64,000 nucleotides of DNA from Pontibacterium sinense (GCF_015209595.1 NZ_JADEYS010000004.1:62001-126000); one strand, 5' to 3'. Counted from the first letter of the stretch, positions 7,799 to 16,390 are shown. The notes: generated by a model from the sequence alone, not told the origin. Numbers and translations are program-made.

Positions 7799-8947
7799 AT
7801 GCACTTTCCTGACAGTAAACTGCCACAGGTTGGCACGACGATTTTCTCCGTGATGTCGCAGCTTGCCAATGACGCTGGCGCGATCAATCTTTCGCAGGGT
7901 TTTCCCGATTTTGACGGTCCCGAATATCTGCGCAAACGTGTGGCCCATTACATCGAAAACGGTGCAAATCAATATGCACCGATGACCGGAATTCCCGCTC
8001 TACGCACCGCTATCGCAGACAAGGTCGAGCGTATCTATGGTCGCGTGACCTGTGCCGAGAGCGAAGTGACGGTGACCTCCGGGGCAACTGAAGCGTTGTT
8101 TGCGGCAATTGCAGCCGTTGTACAGGCCGGTGATGAAGTGATTGTGTTTGATCCGGCGTACGACAGTTATGAGCCTGCTATTCAGCTCAATGGTGGTAAA
8201 GCGATCCATCTGGCGCTGAATCCACCGACATTCTCGATTGACTGGAACGCACTTAAAGCCGCGATCAATCAACGTACCCGAATGATTGTGATTAATTCAC
8301 CGCACAATCCAACCGGAGCGGTGCTGAGTGCCGATGATCTGGAACAGCTTGCTGAGATCGTCCGTGACACAGATATTCTGATACTGTCAGACGAAGTGTA
8401 TGAACATATCAGCTTTGATGGGTTACCCCATCAGAGTGTGTTACGTCATCCTGAATTGTCTGCCCGTAGCTTTGTGGTTTCGTCCTTTGGTAAGACTTAT
8501 CACACCACTGGCTGGAAAGTTGGCTATTGCATTGCTCCGGCCGTATTGAGTACAGAACTTTGTAAAGTTCATCAGTACCTGACGTTCAGTACCGTGACCC
8601 CGGTTCAGCTGGCGTTGGCTGATATGATGAATGAGATGCCGGAACATTACGAAGAACTCCCAGCGTTTTATCAGCAGAAGCGGGATCTGTTTTGTCAGCT
8701 GATGGAAGGCAGTCGTTTTAGCTGTGTCAAAACCTCAGGCACTTACTTTCAGTTGATGGATTACAGTGCCATCAGTGATCTGCCGGATACCGAGTTCTGC
8801 CGTTGGTTGATCGAAGAAGCTGGCGTGGCGGCCATTCCTATCTCGGTGTTCAGTGAAGCACCGATGGAGACCCGTTTGGTGCGTTTCTGTTTTGCGAAAG
8901 GTGATGACACCCTGCGAGCAGCCGCGGAGAAACTATGCAAGATCTGA
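7799..8947 (+). CDS. Methionine/glutamine-type aminotransferase (YbdL-like)
   Basis: This 382-residue fold-type I aminotransferase contains INLSQGFPDFDGP at the N-terminus, the PLP-contacting NSPHNPTGA, SDEVYEHISF, and the catalytic lysine in SSFGKTYHTTGWKVGY. The sequence resembles YbdL and kynurenine aminotransferase/glutamine transaminase K, which use methionine or glutamine as amino donor. It overlaps the omega-amidase gene by 13 bp. That pairing suggests that glutamine is used as donor and the product alpha-ketoglutaramate is removed by the amidase. It is a cytosolic enzyme, probably in methionine salvage. Confidence 0.88.
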   Translation: MHFPDSKLPQVGTTIFSVMSQLANDAGAINLSQGFPDFDGPEYLRKRVAHYIENGANQYAPMTGIPALRTAIADKVERIYGRVTCAESEVTVTSGATEALFAAIAAVVQAGDEVIVFDPAYDSYEPAIQLNGGKAIHLALNPPTFSIDWNALKAAINQRTRMIVINSPHNPTGAVLSADDLEQLAEIVRDTDILILSDEVYEHISFDGLPHQSVLRHPELSARSFVVSSFGKTYHTTGWKVGYCIAPAVLSTELCKVHQYLTFSTVTPVQLALADMMNEMPEHYEELPAFYQQKRDLFCQLMEGSRFSCVKTSGTYFQLMDYSAISDLPDTEFCRWLIEEAGVAAIPISVFSEAPMETRLVRFCFAKGDDTLRAAAEKLCKI

Positions 8948-9714
8948 GAGTCACGCTGATACAGGCGGATCTGGTTTGGCAGCAGCCTGAAGCGAACCGA
9001 ACGCAGTTTGAGCAGATCTTTGCTGAGCTGGAAGGCACAACCGATCTAATCGTGCTGCCAGAGATGTTCACCACGGGCTTTACCATGGCACCGGAAACAC
9101 TGGCTGAACCTATTGATGGTGAAACCGCACGCTGGTTAAAGCAGCAGGCTGAACATCTGGATGCGGCGATTGTTGGCAGTGTGGTCACTCAGGTGGGTGA
9201 TCACTACCGGAATCGCTGCTTCTTCACACAACCCAACGGAGAGCAGACCGTTTATGACAAACGTCACTTATTCCGTATGGGTGGGGAGCATAACCATTAC
9301 GAGGCTGGTCGTGAGCGTGTTGTGGTTGAGTACAAGGGATGGCGCATCATGCCACAAATTTGCTACGACCTGCGTTTCCCCGCGTTTAGCCGCAATCACA
9401 ATGAGTACGACTTGCTGATCTACGTTGCGAACTGGCCGAAGCCGCGGCGTAATCCGTGGCGTACGTTGCTGCAAGCGCGGGCGATTGAAAATCAATCCTA
9501 TGTCGCTGGGGTCAACCGAGTGGGGATTGATGGCTCAGGGCTGGCGTACAGCGGAGATAGTTTGCTGGTGGACTTCATGGGAGAGCGGTTGGTCGATCAG
9601 GTGCCGGATCAGGCTTTTGTTGAAACCTTTACGCTGGATGCACTGGCGCTAAACGATTTTCGTGAACGTTTTCCTGCATGGATGGACGCGGACGCATTTG
9701 ATCTGAAGCTATAG
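8935..9714 (+). CDS. Omega-amidase of the nitrilase superfamily (YafV/Nit2-like)
   Basis: This is a 259-residue carbon-nitrogen hydrolase with the Glu-Lys-Cys triad visible: E43 in VLPEMFTTGF, K109 in YDKRHLF and C143 in PQICYDLRFPAF. Family knowledge: YafV/Nit2 hydrolyses alpha-ketoglutaramate and alpha-ketosuccinamate. The motif GEHNHYEAG after the lysine is typical of this branch. Translation is probably coupled to the overlapping aminotransferase, forming a glutamine transaminase/omega-amidase module that makes transamination irreversible. The C-terminus is complete and no terminator is evident after it. Confidence 0.88.
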   Translation: MQDLRVTLIQADLVWQQPEANRTQFEQIFAELEGTTDLIVLPEMFTTGFTMAPETLAEPIDGETARWLKQQAEHLDAAIVGSVVTQVGDHYRNRCFFTQPNGEQTVYDKRHLFRMGGEHNHYEAGRERVVVEYKGWRIMPQICYDLRFPAFSRNHNEYDLLIYVANWPKPRRNPWRTLLQARAIENQSYVAGVNRVGIDGSGLAYSGDSLLVDFMGERLVDQVPDQAFVETFTLDALALNDFRERFPAWMDADAFDLKL

Positions 9715-9839
9715 ATCCACAGAACGGCGTACGATCTGCAAACTTTGGGGTTTGACCCGCCTGCGTACAGCAGCGATTATTGAATGCATAAAGGTGCTGA
9801 ATCTATCGGCATCTCCTACCGTAGGGGTAAGGGCAGATT

Positions 9840-10469
9840 ATGCGTTTGTTAGTGATCGGAGCCAGTCGTGGGATCGGTTTGCAGGTAGTACACAAAGCGC
9901 TGGATCAGGGACATCAGGTGACGGCCTGTGCGCGGGCCGCCACTGACATCGGAATCTCTCACCCCTACCTTCACCGTCAGCGCGCTGATGTGCTGGATTT
10001 CTTTGCGTTGCAGCGGATCGTGCCCGGTCATGATGCGGTGGTGATCTCGCTGGGTATCCTGCCGACCTTTGATAAGGTTCGTCTATTTTCAGAAGGTACC
10101 CGCAACTTAATCGATGCCATGCATGCCGCCCACATAAAACGTCTGATTGTTGTGACGGGTATTGGTACCGGGGATAGCCGGGGGCATGGTGGTTTCTTTT
10201 ACGACAAACTGTTCCAGCCTTTTGTGTTACGCACGATCTATAAGGATAAAGAGCGTCAGGAGGGGCTGGTCCGCAAGAGCAATCTGGATTGGACGATTGT
10301 CCGTCCCGGTTTTCTCACCAACGGAGACACAACGGATAATGTTCAGGTCCATACGGATCTTCAGGGGATTGTGGCCGGAAAGGTGTCCCGCGCAGATGTT
10401 GCCGGGTTTATATTGCATGAACTGGATCAACCCCGATATCAGCAACAAACTCCACTGTTGAGCTACTAA
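9840..10469 (+). CDS. NAD(P)-binding Rossmann-fold protein (NmrA/PF13460-like)
   Basis: The 209-residue protein begins LLVIGASRGIGLQVVHKALDQGHQVTA, a Rossmann nucleotide-binding motif at residues 3-14. Further on are VVTGIGTGDSRGHGGFF and LDWTIVRPGFLTNG, which match NAD(P)H-binding proteins of the atypical short-chain dehydrogenase group (biliverdin reductase B/NmrA-like). The YxxxK catalytic pair of classical SDR enzymes is not evident, so substrate and even enzymatic activity are uncertain. AAGGG lies suitably before ATG 9840. It converges with purT, with 49 bp between them. Confidence 0.8.
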   Translation: MRLLVIGASRGIGLQVVHKALDQGHQVTACARAATDIGISHPYLHRQRADVLDFFALQRIVPGHDAVVISLGILPTFDKVRLFSEGTRNLIDAMHAAHIKRLIVVTGIGTGDSRGHGGFFYDKLFQPFVLRTIYKDKERQEGLVRKSNLDWTIVRPGFLTNGDTTDNVQVHTDLQGIVAGKVSRADVAGFILHELDQPRYQQQTPLLSY

Positions 10470-10487
10470 GACGAGGATGAAATAAGA

Positions 10488-10510
10488 CCTGACGGATAAC
10501 ATCCGCCAGG
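10488..10510 (-). terminator. purT terminator
   Basis: CCTGACGGAT-AAC-ATCCGCCAGG forms a 10-bp stem with one mismatch. On the minus strand it is followed by TCTTATTT, a reasonable U-rich tail just past the purT stop. Confidence 0.65.
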
Positions 10511-10518
10511 CCTTGAGA

Positions 10519-11700
10519 TTACAGTGTAACGTTGACGGCAGAGGATGCGCTGATGGCGGTCGCTTTGGCCGCGTCGACAGATTCACCACGTGCCAGTACC
10601 ACCCCCATACGGCGTACACCTTCGACTTCAGGCTTTCCGAACAGACGTAACTGAGTGTTTGGCTGAGCCAATACCTGCTGCAAGTTACCAAAGGCCGTTT
10701 GGGTCGACTGACCTTCTACCAGAATGACGCTGGATGCAGAGGGACCGTGGAAATGAATATTAGGAATGGGCAATCCGAGAATAGCCCGTGCGTGCAGGGC
10801 AAACTCTGACAGGTCTTGTGAAATCATGGTTACCATACCGGTGTCGTGCGGGCGTGGAGACACTTCGCTGAAATAGACCTGATCACCTTTGATAAACAGC
10901 TCAACACCAAACAGGCCGTTGCCGCCCAACGCCGTAGTGACTTTCTCTGCGACCTCTTTTGAACGTTCCAGTGCGGTGGCGCTCATCGCCTGTGGCTGCC
11001 ATGACTGACGGTAGTCGCCGGCAACCTGGATGTGACCAATCGGCTCACAGTAACTGGTGCTGTTGTTGTGGCGAATGGTTAGCAAGGTGATCTCATAATC
11101 AAAGTCGACGAAACCCTCTACGATCACTTTGCCTTTCCCGGCACGGCCACCGTCCTGGGCATATTCCCAGGCTGCGGAAATTTCATCTTCGGTTTTGAGT
11201 GTGCTCTGGCCTTTGCCGGATGAACTCATGATCGGTTTCACCACACAGGGCAGGCCGATCTCTGCCACAGCTGCCCTGTACTCGTCTTCGGTTGCAGCGA
11301 AGCGGTATGGGGAGGTGGCTACACCCAGTTCTTCCGCCGCGAGGCGACGGATACCTTCACGATTCATCGTGAGCTGAGTGGCACGCGCGGTGGGTACGAT
11401 ATTGAAGCCTTCGGCTTCCAGTTCGAGCAGCGTGTCCGTGGCGATCGCTTCGATCTCCGGCACAATCAGATCCGGTTTTTCAGCTTCGATAACACGGCGT
11501 AACGCGTCACCGTCAAGCATTGAAATAACATGACTGCGATGAGCGACCTGCATGGCCGGACTGTTGGCATAACGATCAACAACGATAACTTCAACGCCCA
11601 GACGTTGAAGCTCAATCACAACTTCTTTTCCGAGTTCGCCGCCGCCACACATAAGTACTCGTGTGGCCGAGTCTGAAAGTGGTGTCCCCAACTGATTCAT
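10519..11700 (-). CDS. purT: Formate-dependent GAR transformylase (phosphoribosylglycinamide formyltransferase 2)
   Basis: This is a 393-residue ATP-grasp enzyme. PurT makes formyl-GAR from GAR, formate and ATP in purine synthesis. The N-terminal domain has [21 protein letters not shown] and [17 protein letters not shown]. The ATP-grasp region has [16 protein letters not shown] and [17 protein letters not shown], then [30 protein letters not shown] with the metal ligands. Length matches E. coli PurT (392). ATG 11700 is preceded by AGGGA. A TATAAT box and an inverted repeat lie just upstream. Confidence 0.97.
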   Translation of the reverse strand: MNQLGTPLSDSATRVLMCGGGELGKEVVIELQRLGVEVIVVDRYANSPAMQVAHRSHVISMLDGDALRRVIEAEKPDLIVPEIEAIATDTLLELEAEGFNIVPTARATQLTMNREGIRRLAAEELGVATSPYRFAATEDEYRAAVAEIGLPCVVKPIMSSSGKGQSTLKTEDEISAAWEYAQDGGRAGKGKVIVEGFVDFDYEITLLTIRHNNSTSYCEPIGHIQVAGDYRQSWQPQAMSATALERSKEVAEKVTTALGGNGLFGVELFIKGDQVYFSEVSPRPHDTGMVTMISQDLSEFALHARAILGLPIPNIHFHGPSASSVILVEGQSTQTAFGNLQQVLAQPNTQLRLFGKPEVEGVRRMGVVLARGESVDAAKATAISASSAVNVTL

Positions 11701-11713
11701 CTGGCTATTCCCT

Positions 11714-11736
11714 GTGAAAATTTTTCACGCATTATA
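11714..11736 (-). promoter_or_regulatory. purT -10 box and adjacent inverted repeat
   Basis: On the minus strand a perfect TATAAT (plus 11731-11736) is followed by the inverted repeat GTGAAAA-A-TTTTCAC (plus 11714-11728), which would cover the transcription start. No good -35 is seen, consistent with a regulated promoter. The repeat is not a PurR box (ACGCAAACGTTTGCGT), so the regulator is unknown. Confidence 0.5.
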
Positions 11737-11769
11737 AAAGCCACATCGCCGGAGATGCCAGCATTCTCG

Positions 11770-12001
11770 CCTATACTCATAGAGAAAGAATTTTAACTGA
11801 TGGGCGTGTTTCAGGAGGCGTGAAACCTTCAGTGTCAGGCATCAACACTGTAGAAATATCTGGGTTGAATGGTCTGCTGAAAGCATGGCATCAAAGCCGT
11901 TGGCCGCAAAAGGTCAGTGGTAACAACCGCAAGCCCTTATGGGCTGATTTAGCCGGAGTAAAGTCTGGCACAAAGGGGTCTCAGTATATGAGACCCCTTT
12001 G
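11770..12001 (+). ncRNA. Candidate small RNA ending in a strong intrinsic terminator
   Basis: Between purT and the PhnA-like gene a TATACT hexamer near 11774 is followed by roughly 200 bp without a convincing reading frame. It ends in the perfect 11-bp hairpin at 11971-12001 and TTTAT. A strong plus-strand terminator with no coding gene before it is the signature of a small RNA or leader transcript. I recognise no known RNA family here. The 5' end is a guess. Confidence 0.35.
11971..12001 (+). terminator. Strong intrinsic terminator
   Basis: CAAAGGGGTCT-loop of 9-AGACCCCTTTG is a perfect 11-bp stem, followed by TTTAT. No protein gene on the plus strand precedes it for 1.5 kb. Confidence 0.75.
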
Positions 12002-12072
12002 TTTATCTATACTACCGCCCTGTTTTTGACGGCTTTTGCTGAGGTTGTTGTGTTTGTTTTTTAAACAACTTT

Positions 12073-12231
12073 TTGAATATTTATTCCGTTTCTGCTGGGC
12101 CAAATCCAAAATTATCTGCTATTCGTATATATCAGTACCTGAAGGAGAAGGATCGCTTGCCCGCGTCGGAAAGTGTTATCAAGGAATTGGGTAACAAAGC
12201 TGTGGCGCCGGGATTATTGGATTTCGACTGA
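12073..12231 (+). CDS. Possible small protein or gene remnant, 52 residues
   Basis: An open frame runs from a stop at 12040 to TGA at 12231. From the TTG at 12073 it gives 52 residues ending LPASESVIKELGNKAVAPGLLDFD, preceded by LSAIRIYQYLKEKDR, which reads like real protein sequence. There is no ribosome site before 12073. AAGGAG at 12142-12147 could instead serve the TTG at 12157 for a 24-residue peptide. It ends 16 bp before the PhnA-like start, so it may be a leader peptide or a decayed gene. No family recognised. Confidence 0.25.
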   Translation: MNIYSVSAGPNPKLSAIRIYQYLKEKDRLPASESVIKELGNKAVAPGLLDFD

Positions 12232-12247
12232 AGGGAAGGATGTTGTT

Positions 12248-12646
12248 ATGGCTAGAGGATATGAAAGACACCACGGTCACCACGGCTTGTCGATATATGG
12301 CAAAGAGTTGGTGCGGCGTTGTAGTGCTCATTGTGAGCTGTGCGACGCTCAGGGAATCAAGCTGAAGATCTTTGAGGTTCCACCGTTCGATAGCGAGCCG
12401 GATGTTAACCACTGCATTATGATCTGTGAAACTTGTCTTGATCAGATCGAACATCCGAAGCATATGGATCGAAACCATTGGCGCTGTCTGAACAGTTCGA
12501 TGTGGAGTCCGGTTTCAGCCGTCAAGGTCACCGCCGTTGCAATGCTGCAACGTTTGTCCAACTCAGAAGATTGGGCGACTGAGTTGCTGGAACAGCGCTA
12601 TATGGAGCCCGAGGAATCGGAGTGGCTGGAAGAGGTTGAGCTCTAG
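12248..12646 (+). CDS. PhnA-domain zinc-ribbon-like protein
   Basis: The 132-residue protein contains CELCDAQGIKLKIFEVPPF near residue 36, then CIMICETCLDQIEHPKHMDRNHWRCLNSSMWS. This gives two Cys-x2-Cys pairs and the NHWRCLN motif typical of PhnA-domain proteins. Despite the historical name the family is not part of the C-P lyase pathway, and its function is not established. ATG 12248 is chosen because AAGGGAAGGA lies seven bases before it; the open frame continues 25 codons upstream without a ribosome site. The C-terminus is very acidic (EPEESEWLEEVEL). It overlaps the ansA stop by 4 bp, convergently. Confidence 0.82.
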   Translation: MARGYERHHGHHGLSIYGKELVRRCSAHCELCDAQGIKLKIFEVPPFDSEPDVNHCIMICETCLDQIEHPKHMDRNHWRCLNSSMWSPVSAVKVTAVAMLQRLSNSEDWATELLEQRYMEPEESEWLEEVEL

Positions 12647-13671
12647 TCGAGCTCACCACACACATTCTGTTGCATCAGGTCTGAGACCTGTGTGCTGCTC
12701 TCATGCGTTGCCAATAAAGTATGCAGCTTGGTAAACGCAGCTTCTGGTGTCATATCGCCCCCTGAAATGATCCCTATCTCATTTAAACCTGCAGAGCAGG
12801 CGTACGCGCCGGGGATCACTTGTGCTTGTAGGCAGCTGCTGAGGTTCACTAATACCACCCCTGCTTTAGCCGCCTGTGTCAGGTGATGCATCAGCGGTTC
12901 ATTATTGTTGGGTAAGTTGCCAACGCCGTAACTCTGTAGGATCACGCCGCGTATTTTCTCATTGTCTAAAATCGATTGGATCTGCGCATCTGCCATCCCT
13001 GGGTAGATAGGCAACATGGCGACGGCACCGGGTGAGTATCGGGTGGGGCACAGGTCTGGCGTGCCAGCCGTGCGTATCAGTTGTTGATGCAATTCTATAT
13101 GGATACCCACCTGACCCAGCCAGGGAAAGTTGGGTGAATCAAAGGCATCCAATCCGGTCGCCTTAACCTTCCGGCTGCGATTCCCCCTGAGTAAGCGGCC
13201 ATTAAAATAGACACACACTTCGGGTACAGGGTGAAAGCCTGCAATGATCAGCGCGCTGATCAAATTGTCGAGCGCATCGTTGCGCAACTCGACCAACGGA
13301 ATTTGTGAACCAGTAACGATAACGGGTTTGTTCAGGCCTCTGAGCTGAAAGGAGAGTGCTGATGCTGTATAGGCCATCGTGTCGGTCCCGTGCAGCACGA
13401 CAAAACCGTCGTAATCAGCATAATGTTCGCTCAGCGTTTGGGCGATGGTTTGCCAGTCATCCGGCACTAAATTAGCACTATCAATTAAGCGCTCGAACTC
13501 TATCAGATCAAACTCTGGCAGGGTGTCATGCACACTGTTAATCAACTTTTCGCGCAGCAGCGCCTCAAATCCCGCAACTGGCTTGTAGCCCTCTTCAGAC
13601 GGTCGCATACCGATGGTTCCACCTGTATGGATGATCAGAACGCGGGGTTTCAGGGTTTGATTGGCGTACAT
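12643..13671 (-). CDS. ansA: Type I (cytoplasmic) L-asparaginase
   Basis: This 342-residue asparaginase hydrolyses asparagine to aspartate and ammonia. The first catalytic threonine is in IIHTGGTIGMRPSEEGYKP near residue 17, and the second active-site block is GFVVLHGTDTMAYTASALSF near 92-110. No signal peptide is present, which fits the cytosolic low-affinity type I enzyme. Length agrees with E. coli AnsA (338). The gene is convergent with the PhnA-like gene. No partner such as pncA lies upstream; the neighbour on that side is a divergent RRM gene 274 bp away. Confidence 0.93.
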   Translation of the reverse strand: MYANQTLKPRVLIIHTGGTIGMRPSEEGYKPVAGFEALLREKLINSVHDTLPEFDLIEFERLIDSANLVPDDWQTIAQTLSEHYADYDGFVVLHGTDTMAYTASALSFQLRGLNKPVIVTGSQIPLVELRNDALDNLISALIIAGFHPVPEVCVYFNGRLLRGNRSRKVKATGLDAFDSPNFPWLGQVGIHIELHQQLIRTAGTPDLCPTRYSPGAVAMLPIYPGMADAQIQSILDNEKIRGVILQSYGVGNLPNNNEPLMHHLTQAAKAGVVLVNLSSCLQAQVIPGAYACSAGLNEIGIISGGDMTPEAAFTKLHTLLATHESSTQVSDLMQQNVCGELD

Positions 13672-13869
13672 AATCTGTGTGGACTCCTGTGCGATGCCTG
13701 TCTGTCTATCAGGCCTAACATAACCGTATATGGGGCTGAATTCGAGTTTGATCGCAGCCCTGTCACCGTTTCTTTTATCCGTATTCCACCGGCCGATTAA
13801 ATCTTAACCACTTTGTCACATCGGACTGCTTTGATAGAGGGGCTGGGTACAGCCACGGTGGAGGGTTGT

Positions 13870-13907
13870 CATTAATGTCTGATTGGACCGGCGTTGGGCA
13901 TTAATGT
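13870..13907. repeat. Two copies of CATTAATGT upstream of the RRM gene
   Basis: CATTAATGT occurs at 13870-13878 and 13899-13907, 29 bp apart; each contains the palindrome CATTAATG. They lie 40-75 bp upstream of the RRM start codon, a position suited to an operator pair. No regulator is recognised. Confidence 0.4.
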
Positions 13908-13945
13908 TTGCGTATAAGCTGGCAGAACGGAATTGAGAACAGAAA

Positions 13946-14218
13946 ATGAATATCTTTGTGGGAAACCTGTCCTATCGTATGCAGGAAAACGAACTGGAAG
14001 CGACCTTTGCCCTGCACGGTGACGTGCAGTCCGCCAAAATTGTTCTGGATCGGGAGTCAGGCCGTTCCCGGGGATTTGGTTTCGTCGAAATGCCGAATGC
14101 CGTTGAAGGTAAAGCCGCCATCAGCGCGCTGAACGGTCAGGAAATGGGCGGCCGCAGTCTCGTAGTGAATGAAGCAAAACCACGCCAGCCGGGTGCGCCG
14201 CGTCGCCGCGAACACTGA
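13946..14218 (+). CDS. Small RRM RNA-binding protein
   Basis: The 90-residue protein is essentially one RNA-recognition motif. RNP2 is NIFVGNLSY at residues 2-10 and RNP1 is SRGFGFVEM near residue 45, both with the aromatic residues that stack on RNA. The short basic tail PRQPGAPRRREH is usual for bacterial RRM proteins, which are often cold- or stress-associated. No partner gene is obvious. Two CATTAATGT repeats lie upstream. ATG 13946 is preceded by only a weak purine-rich site (GAGAACAGAAA). Confidence 0.92.
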   Translation: MNIFVGNLSYRMQENELEATFALHGDVQSAKIVLDRESGRSRGFGFVEMPNAVEGKAAISALNGQEMGGRSLVVNEAKPRQPGAPRRREH

Positions 14219-14367
14219 GTTAAATACCAGGTCTATGCCGATTGTCCCGTCCGTCTACTTGAGTGGTCGGATGGGAGTGGGGTTACGCGGTCGTTTACAG
14301 TGTTTTACTGATCGCTCTTCTGCTAGCCTGAGCGGAGTTATTCTTTGCATTTGATCAGGTGAGATAT

Positions 14368-15213
14368 ATGACAGAGGAGGTTCAATCCCTTTCGACCAGT
14401 GCACTGGCTAAGAAACTGGGTAAATCATCTAAACAGATGTTTGCCGAGTTGGAGGCATTGGGCTGGATTGTACGTGAGGGTGATCATTGGACACTGACCG
14501 CCAAAGGTACCTTTGAAGGTGGTCATTACAAGGAAAGTAAGCGCTTCGGCACCTATGTTGTCTGGCCTGGCACGGTGATTGAACATCGGGCATTAGTTAA
14601 TCCGGACAGTCAGCTCCTCAGCGCTGCTGCCGTTGGCAAGTTGTTGTCTTGCTCTGCGGTCCAGATGAATCGAATCTTCAATGAACTTGGTTGGATCGAA
14701 CGCCATATTAAAGGCTGGCGACTGACTGACGCGGGCACCCGTTATGGTGGTCGTCAGGCTGAGGATGCCCGATCAGGGGTACCTTACGTCTTGTGGCCGG
14801 AAACGATTGCGCAGCATCCCGCCCTTCAAGCCTGTTGTGTGGATACTGAGCGGAATGTCCGGCTTGCGTCCGAAGTATCTGTTTATCAGTGCCTGGATGG
14901 TCATCAGCTTCCGTCTGCCGGCTTACAAAAGATCGATGACTGGCTTTACACCGCAGGTATCGTACATGCCTGCCAACGTCGTTTACCTATCGAGGAAGAG
15001 GCTGCCTGTGACTTTTATATCCCGGCTGCACGGTTATATATCGAATTTTGGGATGAGCAGGATGGCAGCGGTTATCTGGCTGAGAAAATGCGTCGCAAAG
15101 AACTTTATCAACGCTATCAGCTGAACATGATTGAATTGAGCGTTGAGGATCTGCCCGAGCTGGATGAAACGCTCTCTCGTCGATTACTAAAACAAGGCGT
15201 CGATACGCTCTGA
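14368..15213 (+). CDS. Duplicated winged-helix-like protein with nuclease-like C-terminus
   Basis: The 281-residue protein has two clear tandem repeats of about 85 residues. Repeat 1 (about 8-80) has LAKKLGKSSKQMFAELEALG then YVVWPGTVIEHRAL. Repeat 2 (about 88-160) has VGKLLSCSAVQMNRIFNELG then YVLWPETIAQHPAL. Each resembles the helix-turn-helix part of KilA-C/antirepressor-type domains. The C-terminus contains CDFYIPAARLYIEFWDEQDG, then a KMRRKELYQRY helix and LNMIELSV. That order (Asp, Glu in a strand, Lys in the next helix) recalls PD-(D/E)xK or Vsr-like nuclease folds. ATG 14368 follows AGGTGA; an upstream in-frame GTG is within that site. Activity is unproven. It is a single gene before pyrC, not in a defence cluster. 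Confidence 0.7.
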   Translation: MTEEVQSLSTSALAKKLGKSSKQMFAELEALGWIVREGDHWTLTAKGTFEGGHYKESKRFGTYVVWPGTVIEHRALVNPDSQLLSAAAVGKLLSCSAVQMNRIFNELGWIERHIKGWRLTDAGTRYGGRQAEDARSGVPYVLWPETIAQHPALQACCVDTERNVRLASEVSVYQCLDGHQLPSAGLQKIDDWLYTAGIVHACQRRLPIEEEAACDFYIPAARLYIEFWDEQDGSGYLAEKMRRKELYQRYQLNMIELSVEDLPELDETLSRRLLKQGVDTL

Positions 15214-15252
15214 CTGTGAGGTCTGACGGATGAAGCTAAGTGGCTGATACGG

Positions 15253-15287
15253 TATAATGTGTACCCGTGAGCAGAGCAGTCTCTGCT
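15253..15287 (+). promoter_or_regulatory. pyrC promoter -10 and leader hairpin
   Basis: A perfect TATAAT lies at 15253-15258 with no strong -35. Immediately downstream AGCAGAG-CAGT-CTCTGCT (15270-15287) would form a hairpin at the start of the transcript, before the ribosome site AAAGGA at 15316. Enteric pyrC is controlled by a leader hairpin that depends on the start nucleotide; whether the same happens here is inference. Confidence 0.5.
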
Positions 15288-15326
15288 GATCCTCACGCCC
15301 CGCTGACCCGAATAGAAAGGACCTGC

Positions 15327-16364
15327 ATGAATACGCTAACCATCCAAACCCCTGACGACTGGCACCTGCACTTGCGTGACGGAGATATGTTGCCGGAAAC
15401 TGTCGCCGCGACTGCGCGTTGCTTCCAGCGCGCTATTATCATGCCTAACCTGGTTCCGCCTGTGACCAATGCTGAGATGGCAATGGCATACCGTCAGCGG
15501 ATACTGGATGCGCGCCCTGAAGGTTCTGACTTTAACCCACTGGTGACCTTGTATCTGACTAACGATACTACGGCACAGGATATCATCGACGCTAAAGCCG
15601 CCGGTGTTGTTGCCTCTAAACTGTATCCGGCGGGTGCGACCACTAACTCGGCTGCGGCAGTGTCACAGCTGGAAGCGATGTATCCGGTATTTGAAGTGAT
15701 GGCCGAGCAGGGTATGTTGCTGTTGGTGCACGGAGAAGTAACCGATAGCCATGTGGATATTTTTGATCGGGAAAAAGAGTTTATCGATCAGAAGCTGGCG
15801 AAAATTGTCGAGTCTTTTCCCACCCTGAAAGTGGTATTCGAACATATTACGACCGGTGACGCCGCTCAGTTTGTGCAGGGTTCATCTGACAACGTTGCCG
15901 CGACTATTACCCCTCAGCATCTGCTGTTGAACCGTAATGATCTGCTGGTGGGTGGTGTTCGTCCGCATAATTACTGTTTGCCAGTGCTGAAACGCAGCAC
16001 GCATCAGGAAGCGTTGCGCGCGGTGGTGCAGTCAGGTTCTCCAAAGTTCTTCCTGGGAACGGACTCAGCGCCACATGCGAAAGAGGCTAAAGAAAATGCT
16101 TGTGGTTGTGCGGGTTGCTACAGTGCCTGGAGTGCCATTGAACTGTACGCGCATGTATTTGAAGAGTTGGATGCGTTGGATAAGCTGGAAGGATTCGCCA
16201 GTCACTATGGCCCTGACTTCTACGGTCTGCCGCGTAACGAAGGCAGCATTACGCTGATCCGTGAAGATTGGACAATTCCGGGTGAAATTGCGTTGCCAAG
16301 CGGCAAGCCTATTGTGCCGTTTTTCGCCAATCAAACCGTGCACTGGAAAGTTCAGCAGGGATAA
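15327..16364 (+). CDS. pyrC: Dihydroorotase, class II-length PyrC of enterobacterial type
   Basis: This 345-residue zinc amidohydrolase closes carbamoyl-aspartate to dihydroorotate in pyrimidine synthesis. The metal-binding HLHLRDG is at residues 14-20. The carboxylated lysine region [13 protein letters not shown] is near 100, VHGEVTD near 138, [12 protein letters not shown] near 175, and the catalytic aspartate in FLGTDSAPH near 248. ATG 15327 is chosen from AAAGGA six bases upstream and from family length (E. coli 348); the frame stays open for 20 codons upstream. It is followed by a strong terminator shared with a convergent GST gene. Confidence 0.96.
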   Translation: MNTLTIQTPDDWHLHLRDGDMLPETVAATARCFQRAIIMPNLVPPVTNAEMAMAYRQRILDARPEGSDFNPLVTLYLTNDTTAQDIIDAKAAGVVASKLYPAGATTNSAAAVSQLEAMYPVFEVMAEQGMLLLVHGEVTDSHVDIFDREKEFIDQKLAKIVESFPTLKVVFEHITTGDAAQFVQGSSDNVAATITPQHLLLNRNDLLVGGVRPHNYCLPVLKRSTHQEALRAVVQSGSPKFFLGTDSAPHAKEAKENACGCAGCYSAWSAIELYAHVFEELDALDKLEGFASHYGPDFYGLPRNEGSITLIREDWTIPGEIALPSGKPIVPFFANQTVHWKVQQG

Positions 16365-16390
16365 TCCTCGCCTGATTCATTGTACGAAAC

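Noticed and set aside
11820-12029. 69-codon frame between purT and the PhnA-like gene
   Set aside because: It reads straight through the strong terminator at 11971-12001, its start is too close to the ribosome-site-like AGGAGG, and no family fits.
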